Made by a program: the position numbers and the translations under genes. Below, in pieces: positions 58,501-64,000 of a DNA stretch of 64,000 nucleotides. The notes beneath the pieces were generated by a model. The model searched no databases and was not told where the DNA came from. It was given only the letters and a program-made list of their open reading frames with translations. Every line of letters starts with the position of its first letter. The first letter of the stretch is position 1. Source of the stretch: Tubulanus polymorphus (taxonomy: Eukaryota > Nemertea > Palaeonemertea > Tubulaniformes > Tubulanidae); contig NC_134031.1 of the NCBI RefSeq assembly GCF_964204645.1, forward strand, positions 4,385,001-4,449,000. Direction: 5' to 3'.

Positions 58501-60721
58501 ACAATCAGTGCGCAGCCATGGCTCGGAAGACCAGGGAGACCATCCTAAAGTTCTAGAATGCCAGCCAATCAAATAGTCTTGACCCAAAACCAGCAGATTT
58601 AAGCCCAGCTTTGGACTCAGGTCACAAAACTATCGACTTAACGACCGATCTGCGATCAGTTTTAACGATCTTAAGTACACCCATGTTGCCAGAATTAATA
58701 ATAATAAGAATATAATATGTGTCTTATATAGCGCTAAATCCAGCCAGGCTGCTCAGAGCGCTTTACATTTTTCGATAATATTACCCTGGCCAATTTTATA
58801 CTCTAACATGTAGGCCTATATCAGTCATCTCTCCCTGGGGAGAAGTAACACCGAGCTGCTAACAAACGCTCAGGAGTCATCTATCAGGCCAGGTACCCAT
58901 TTACTCAAGGGTGGAGAGAGGCAATGAGGATAAGAATCTTGCCCGAAGACACTACGGCAATGTACGGGGTTCGAACCCACGACCTGGCTTCCCAGAGCAG
59001 AACGATCTAACCACTCGGCCACACCGCTCCAAGAATTCACAGATTAAAAAGTCAGCGACTGGTTATTGATCCTTGTGCGACCCGAGGCTTCAGTCATATC
59101 AGTAGGGCAAAGGCTTGTCTCGCAGATATAGTAACCTAACCATGTCAAGCTCGATTCATACATATCTAATGAGTACACTTCTCGGTAGGCCCTTTACAAG
59201 ATCCTCCATTAAGCCTTATGTTAGAAGGCCTATATCCCGCATTTAAATTCAGTAGGCCTATCCCAGTTTACCCAGTTTGAGTTTCTAATCATGAAATCAT
59301 TCATAAGAAAGAATTAAAACATTACATCGAATGGTGAAATTGAAAATTTCTTGTATCCTGTCAAACTTGTGTTCGATATTTTTGGATATCCTTCAATACA
59401 GTTTCAAATGGATTAAAAAATGATGATTTAGGTTGACTGCCTGTCCTTTCTGGTCCTAATAAGACCTTTAGGTATGTACTACCAAAAATGAGCGAGCTAC
59501 GCCACCCGGAATGCTCTCAAGTCAGGTTGAAATAGACATTAGTTAGAAAGCTAGTAGGACTGACATTTGAGTTTCTTCGATGATGGGTTTTAGAAGCAAC
59601 CCTGAAACTGTCAGATAATTAACTTTTCTATGTATCTACTGTGGGCTTTTATTTGTTATCTAGTGCCCCATGATACGGATACCTGGATGCTGCCGAAATC
59701 GAATCCAGCAAAGTGACCCAGCAAATAGATAACCTGATCAGAGAATACAAGTCTGAAATGCCAGGCTCGTCTATGACATGCCTACCTTCAATTTTCTCTT
59801 GAATTTTCGACTGGGGTCGAATTTCGATTTGACCTTCTCCAGCGCTTCTTGTACGCGCGGGTTCGCGTCGCCTTCATCGTCGTCGTCGGCGAGCAGTAAA
59901 TAATATCTCCAATTCTGCGAATCGAAACCCCAATGACACGTGCGATTCTCCTGCGACTTGTGCGAATGGCACACGAACTTGCGCGGCGAGAACATCCCCC
60001 GACACTGGGTACACTGAATGCATTTCGCGTCGTCCGTTTCGTACAGGTCCGGATTCATCAAACCCTTACATTTACCGAAACATTCGTGGTACACTTTGAA
60101 ACTGTTGTGAGACGACGGAGGGTCGAGGTTTTTCTCTGGGTCCCGGTGTGGGTGTATCAACGCGTTGCACAAACGCTGCGCGTCGGTTTTGGTTATGAGC
60201 CCGCAGCTGGGCGCCGACAGGGGTAAGACGCCGGTATGCTTCAAAGTTTCTAACTGGTCCGGGTTGCAGCGCGAACAAAATATGTGAAGTTCGTCGCACA
60301 CGGCGTTTATCTGCTGTAAACTATAATCCCGTAAAACTGTGTTCAAAATCTGTGGCAGGCAAAGTCGTTTTTCACCGCCTACGACGAAACAGGCGATGTT
60401 TGGCTCAGTCTCCAGTTCGGTCGACGACTTTTCGCTCCGGGAATTGTCCATCGGAATCAGCAACGGCATCTGCTGAATCGGGAACGGCGGAACGACGTCG
60501 TACGCCGCCGATTCCAACGTTTTGAACTCGGACCCGTGCTTTTTGGCTAAAGCCAGGGCCTTGCGGTACTCTTCCAGTTCGATTTGGCTCAGCTTGCCCT
60601 GTTCGCCCCAAGCGGCTACGTAGTTGCTCGGGCCGCTCAAACTTCGCATCGCGGCGGTTTGGAAACTCTTCAGCACGCGCTGTAAGTGAGGGTTGAACGC
60701 CGGAGGCGGCATTTGGTCCAT
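46092..60721 (-). CDS. SKI: SKI/SnoN family transcriptional co-repressor
   Basis: Six coding exons: 60721-59786, 51945-51725, 51158-51028, 50100-49898, 49369-49235 and 46220-46092. All are GT-AG and phase-consistent, giving 583 aa. Exon 1 (312 codons) carries three parts: an R-SMAD-binding motif (FNPHLQRVLKSF, with GPSNYVAAW); the DACH-homology domain (about 108-195; CFVVGGEKRLCLPQILN, QQINAVCDELHI, APSCGLITKTDA); and the SMAD4-binding SAND-like domain (about 209-275; VYHECFGKCKG, CIQC, CHSHKSQENRTCHWGFD), whose Cys/His residues hold zinc. Exon 2 has SAFQPWCP, like the SFRPWSP of vertebrate SKI. Exons 4-5 form a coiled coil (VLERQVIILQQAL through EIEVLRLL). The protein represses TGF-beta/BMP SMAD complexes. 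It is shorter than human SKI or SnoN. It pre-dates the SKI/SKIL split if the host is an invertebrate. Confidence 0.95.
46775..47160 (+). repeat. Dispersed repeat R6 copy
   Basis: CAGTCATTCCTGGATATTAT, TTCGAGGAAGCGTCTGCATC and AAATTGAAGGAGGTTTGGGA parallel 13700-14010. It lies in the last SKI intron. Confidence 0.5.
49506..49567. repeat. AT dinucleotide microsatellite
   Basis: About 60 bp of pure TA repeats in the SKI intron, 137 bp right of exon 5. Confidence 0.97.
50240..50495 (+). repeat. Dispersed repeat R7 copy
   Basis: CTGGGTGGCCACTTTAATTT, TTTTCCCTGACTTGATCC and CTAAGAATCCAATCAATTAT match 5095-5195. GACTATTCCCAGACTTTATT and GACTTTTCTCTGATTTCCAG match 5590-5740. The two short copies near 5.1 and 5.6 kb together cover this one. 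Confidence 0.5.
51592..51609. repeat. Poly-G run of 18 bp
   Basis: An uninterrupted G tract in a SKI intron. Such runs are prone to length error in sequencing. Confidence 0.9.
52061..52370 (+). mobile_element. R1 MITE, best full-length copy
   Basis: The termini AGCCGCGATCACA and TGTGATCGCGGCT form a perfect 13-bp inverted repeat over 310 bp. The interior contains repeated words built on GGGCCAAATTTGG. No transposase and no clear target duplication were seen. Four other copies occur in the window (92, 3740, 12823, 43113), so this is a numerous family of non-autonomous elements. Confidence 0.75.
54480..54597. mobile_element. Short foldback element, R9
   Basis: GGCTGGCTTATGTCGA at the left is inverted as TTGACATAAGCCGGCTTA at the right over about 118 bp. 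The interior has further inverted words (GCAACTGG/CCAGTTGC). It sits inside the duplicated zone of SKI intron 1. Confidence 0.6.
55072..55111. repeat. CT dinucleotide microsatellite
   Basis: About 40 bp of CT repeats with one interruption. Confidence 0.9.
57627..57833 (-). CDS. Possible small ORF or exon inside SKI intron 1
   Basis: On the minus strand the frame between an upstream TAA (about 57867) and the stop at 57627-57629 reads KKRQMLFRVKGEYYADQL, RRISNFVFCNELYADRVM and KDEFQAFLAECRSKRVRP. An ATG lies at about 57827. The residue composition is protein-like (aromatic, charged, heptad-like C-terminal part) and no known repeat overlaps. There is no clear splice acceptor. It may be a nested gene, a retrocopy fragment or chance. 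The family was not recognised. Confidence 0.25.
   Translation of the reverse strand, partial: RQMLFRVKGEYYADQLNPKLNCQKNLHHRRISNFVFCNELYADRVMKDEFQAFLAECRSKRVRPAMLL
58697..59030 (-). mobile_element. Full-length tRNA-derived SINE
   Basis: On the minus strand the head reads GGAGCGGTGTGGCCGAGTGG with box A, then GGGTTCGAACCCCG as box B 50 nt later. After it come a conserved-looking body (AAATGGGTACCTGGC) and a tail with AGCGCTCTGAGCAGC and TAGCGCTATATAAG, ending in an AT-rich simple sequence (TATTATTATTAATT). A short AGAATT repeat flanks both ends. The tail is of the kind shared by several invertebrate and vertebrate SINE families. The head resembles tRNA-Ser/Leu, but the acceptor stem does not pair. 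Confidence 0.8.
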
Positions 60722-60960
60722 CTTGTCGAGAGTTTAATCCGGTAAAATATCGAAAAACGTACTAAAACTTACTCGTCTCGTAGAGCTCACATGTGTGTGT
60801 GTATAGCGCTTCTGATACTACGTACAAAATGTCTGACTGACGGACGTGCGCGTCGAGTAGAGCCGGAGACGACTCTCATTTGCATAAATATGTCGCTCTT
60901 GTTTCGTTCTCCCTCCGCAAAATGTAATTATGCTGTCTAGACACTGCTCGGCGCGTACAC
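60722..60960 (-). promoter_or_regulatory. SKI/SnoN 5' UTR and putative core promoter
   Basis: About 160 bp upstream of the ATG lies ATTTGCAT (60878-60885), a perfect octamer/POU site overlapping a TATA-like CATATTTATGC on the minus strand. It lies between a CpG-rich stretch (GGACGTGCGCGTCGAG) and a second one at 60950. This combination suggests a core promoter. The start site itself is inferred. Confidence 0.35.
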
Positions 60961-62731
60961 GACGCCGATATATTGATCAGGGGTCTCACCGATAAAATAG
61001 TCAGAAACGAAGACCGGTTAGGCCTACATTATAAGAACGATAAGGAATCAGGCTCCTCATAGGCCTAACTGGTTTAGAAAAGCTCCTGGAAGCTGAAAAT
61101 TGTATCTGAGAATCATATTGTTGATTGTTATCTAATCAATTAAAACAATGTTTATAATTCGCTGTTCCGTTTTCCTCCACCCACGGCAATCAGAACGTCT
61201 AGCATACCCGGTCGGTATCATAATACGTCTAGCGCAATAATTTGTTTTGATTCCGCGAATCGTATTTTTAGGCGACCGGTGGGTCGGTTGAACTCTCGCA
61301 AATCTTGACAACGGTCTTAGAAAAATAATGATGACGTACGGTAAACGACCTCACAATATACAGCCTACCACAATATAGTTTATGAATTACTCGGAAAATC
61401 CCCCCCCCCCCCCGATTCAAATAATTGTGAGATTTAAAGAAAATTGAAACGTGGCATTTTTATAGATTTTTTTCAATGAGAATTACATAATCCAGCAGTC
61501 GTACGGTACGTGGACAGGAAACATGTCATGAAAATTGAAAAAATATGGTACTAATTATTATAAGATTAATATTTTCTTTTTTTGGATTCCAATGCTTTCT
61601 GTTCCGGACTGCGGGGCCTTGTAAAAAATGCTATCAGTGACAAATTGATATTTTTTTAGTAACGTTTCATTGAAATATCATAAAAGAAAATGTTCAAATT
61701 AGACCCTCGGTATAACATCTTTCATAATCCTGTATAAACAAATCAAATATCAGTTTCCCGTTATAAAAGAAACAGTTTCATACGCCTTAGCCATAGGTAA
61801 GTTCTTTGTTATTTGAGAAGGAAAAAACCAAGGAGCAGTGATCATGCATCTATCACGAAAATTGTCCATTTTTGATATACGGTACTGTGAAACCCGCGCG
61901 TATCGGACAAAAAACTGTTCAAATCTGGTTGCTACAGCAACACCATATCCATCAGATTCAGCACTTTTACCAAGAATTCTCTCTTGCGAGTGGCGTGATC
62001 AATGGATGAAAAAAAAAAAACTAAAAACAGAAAGCAAGGACACACACGTGTTTTGTTTTTACAACCACGTTTGAACTTGTAATCAATTGTGAATTAAATT
62101 AGATTCAAAGTCCTAACTATAGTTAGAGAACTCTGCATGTTTTTACAGAAAACAAAAATTCTGATATCAATTCCAAATTTTTGGACCGGAGTAACTGAAC
62201 CGATTTAGTCTCGTTACATCAGCAGCACCACCAACCAGCACACGTACAGAAAAAATACTGCATTCGCCATGTTGATACTCTAGATGAACCGATCGAGAAA
62301 CAGAACGCGTGACACTCCTGTCGTAAAAACTGTTTTCGTACTGCCACTCGAGTTAAGGATAAAATTGGAACTTCAGTTGCGTATGTTGACGCTATGAATT
62401 TGCATGTTGTCAGCTGTGTCAAATAATTTTTCAAGTGGGTGGGGCGTTTTGAGGTCCCAGTCATACGGCGGTATCCTCGTAAAATACGTCTAACCTTGAA
62501 CTGCGATTCACCTGCACATGTCCTTTTTGTCGTATCTTCCAGACGGGGTGGGGTTCACCTATTGATTAGTTCTCCATACGATTGAAGAAACGTAATTAAT
62601 CAAAAGCTACGCTCGGATTTCGAATGAGGACATAATTTAACACATTACTAAAAATTTAAAACGAAATCTATTTTTCAGATCAAAAATAAAAAGAATTGAT
62701 GGCCATCGCGAATAACTGCAAAAACTAATGT
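60961..62731. other. Intergenic stretch right of SKI
   Basis: No gene is recognised. There is a poly-C run near 61400 and short AT-rich sequence. Small open frames (61838-62074, 62219-62464) lack support. Confidence 0.45.
62720..62724 (-). terminator. Pol III terminator of tRNA-Leu
   Basis: Five T on the minus strand begin 8 nt after the tRNA 3' end. Confidence 0.7.
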
Positions 62732-62815
62732 TGTCAGAAGTGGGATTCGAACCCACGCCTAGAGAACTAGACTGCGACCTGAACGCAGCGCCTTAGACCG
62801 CTCGGCCATCCTGAC
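62732..62815 (-). tRNA. tRNA-Leu (anticodon CAG), intronless
   Basis: A full cloverleaf is visible. The acceptor stem is GTCAGGA/TTCTGAC with discriminator A. The D-arm starts GGCCGAGCGGTC (box A). The anticodon arm CTGCG-TTCAGGT-CGCAG has CAG in the loop. A long class-II variable arm TCTAG-TTC-TCTAGG and a T-arm GTGGGTTCGAATCCCAC (box B) follow. The 84-nt length and long variable arm are normal for leucine tRNAs. It decodes CUG. CCA is not encoded, as expected for a nuclear gene. Confidence 0.97.
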
Positions 62816-63089
62816 AGCTGATAAACAGGAGCGAATTACAATTACATATGGCGTATATATTTCATATCGGACGACCACGATAACATAAAAGTTAAAAAAC
62901 CAACAGAACAGAATAAACATAGGAATACGAAAGAATATTTTCAGCGTAATGAGGTTCGATCCTATATAGTGCACCTTGTAACACTACGACAGAGAGCGCT
63001 TGCTTTTACATACTGCCGCTTGCAGATGGTGGCAGCACCCACTGGGATCGCAGTAGCGGTCATACACAACGGAGAACAAAACAAAAAGT

Positions 63090-63497
63090 CTTTAAAAAGA
63101 TTTTCCATTTTTATTAAAACAAAAATAATTAAGCTGTGACATAAATAAGAAAAATGCAACTACGTACACAAACATTCATAACGCGAAACCCTTATTCGGT
63201 TACCCTTTTTAAGATTATATAAGTTTAAGATCCACCCAAATTCTGCTTCAAACTCAACTCGTGTTCGAACTGCCTGCGGTATGAAATCAATCAATCAATC
63301 ACCCCAGAGAATTTCAAACACAGCCGACATACCCATAGTTAGCTAAAAATCTTTTAACATTTCTAAATTTAGGATAACATAATTCCATAAAATTGAATTT
63401 TGTCTTGGCTCATTTGTTTATAAATGTCTGAACTTAGTTATTTGCTTTAATCTGGCATTCTGCCACAGATTTCGCCTTCTTTTCACTGTGGTAGATC
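63090..63497 (-). other. Putative 3' UTR of the right-edge gene
   Basis: Left of the stop at 63498-63500 the minus strand reaches AATAAA (TTTATT at 63109-63114) after about 380 nt. No other gene overlaps it. Confidence 0.4.
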
Positions 63498-64000
63498 TCA
63501 CTTTGACATGTTTTCCTCAACCTGCAAAAATAAATATATAATGTATAATGATTTATCTACTTATGATATGTACAATATCATAAACATAATTTCTTAAGAT
63601 ATAATTTCATAAATGTACAACATTATAAACATAGTTTCTTAAGATATAATTTCATGAATCAATAAGGACAATCCCAAGCCCTAGGGGCTGTATCTGGTAA
63701 GGCTCAATGGTGAAACGTTAGGGGCTGAATACATGAATTAGAGGCCCAGGGACAAGCCGACAAAGGAAAACAAGATTTACCGACATGATTCCACCAAACA
63801 AAGCACTCGCTAATTCATTCCTCTCTTTTTGCTCTCTGTTTTGATGGCTTCTCTAAAGGAGAAAGAACAGTATGAAATAAAAAATACCACTCCATCCATG
63901 TCTTCAAATCTTTTCTAAAATTCTTGATGAATACCTGAGGGCTGGAAGTTTCGGAACCAACAGGACTAGTGTAAACTTCCAAGGCGACATCCTTGATTCC
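63498..64000 (-). CDS. C-terminal exons of an unidentified gene (cut by the window edge)
   Basis: Three exons on the minus strand join in phase 0: 64000-63935 (donor CAG|GTATTC), 63852-63781 (acceptor TTCTCCTTTAG, donor TCG|GTAAAT) and 63521-63498 (acceptor TTTTTGCAG, stop TGA). They give 53 residues: IKDVALEVYTSPVGSETS, then REQKERNELASALFGGIM, then VEENMSK. The hydrophilic segment followed by LASALFGG resembles flexible hinge regions of clathrin-adaptor large subunits. That is a memory-based hint and not an identification. Its 5' part lies beyond the window. Confidence 0.6.

Larger units (their letters stand above)
51946..59785 (-). other. SKI/SnoN intron 1 (7.8 kb)
   Basis: The donor is AAG|GTAGGC and the acceptor TTTTCAG|GATG. 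It holds a full-length R1 element, an R9 foldback, a zone of diverged direct repeats (54340-56100), a CT microsatellite, a SINE and two unsupported minus-strand frames (53145-53507 and 57627-57842). No conserved exon was recognised. Confidence 0.7.

Noticed and set aside
58955-59030. Possible second tRNA gene
   Set aside because: A and B boxes are present, but the acceptor stem does not pair and the sequence continues into a SINE body.
59933-60226. Antisense ORFs over the large SKI exon
   Set aside because: They are shadows of the CpG-rich SKI coding frame, which is strongly conserved.

Overview
The window is metazoan nuclear DNA. Genes are split by many GT-AG introns, intergenic and intronic DNA is AT-rich, and there are many microsatellites, MITE-like inverted-repeat elements and tRNA-derived SINEs, plus a nuclear-type tRNA-Leu. 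There are no operons, prokaryotic genes or CRISPR arrays. The protein sequences (atypical PKC, SKI/SnoN, ACBD6) are bilaterian and lie at a moderate distance from vertebrate versions. A marine invertebrate, perhaps a mollusc or other lophotrochozoan, is my guess, and the sequence alone does not prove it.

Layout. 1-1.4 kb: possible last exons of an unidentified plus-strand gene. 1.4-11 kb: gene-poor and repeat-rich, with two piggyBac-type MITEs, a retro-inserted repeat with a 15-bp target duplication, a large CAT microsatellite and a few doubtful small ORFs. 11.6-17.1 kb: the first three coding exons of an unrecognised minus-strand gene that join in perfect phase. 18.0-20.1 kb: ACBD6 on the minus strand, six exons. 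20.1-33.9 kb: atypical protein kinase C on the plus strand, 17 coding exons and 596 aa, head-to-head with ACBD6. 34-45 kb: intergenic, with one possible 84-aa ORF. 45.3-60.7 kb: a SKI/SnoN co-repressor gene on the minus strand, six coding exons and 583 aa. 62.7 kb: tRNA-Leu(CAG). 63.1-64.0 kb: the 3' end of another minus-strand gene.

Biology. aPKC is the Par-complex polarity kinase. SKI/SnoN is the SMAD-binding repressor of TGF-beta/BMP signalling. ACBD6 is an acyl-CoA carrier with ankyrin repeats. The main genomic observation is that aPKC and SKI/SnoN are neighbours, as PRKCZ-SKI and PRKCI-SKIL are in human. This points to an ancient linkage that predates the vertebrate genome duplications, although here the two genes converge. 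Other points are a 15-nt microexon and a stop-free 93-nt intron in the aPKC hinge, an apparent shared ACBD6/aPKC promoter interval, and several small non-autonomous transposon families. I saw no clearly new molecular system. The least explained coding signals are the three-exon gene at 11.6-17.1 kb and a weak neuropeptide-like ORF at 9.1 kb.
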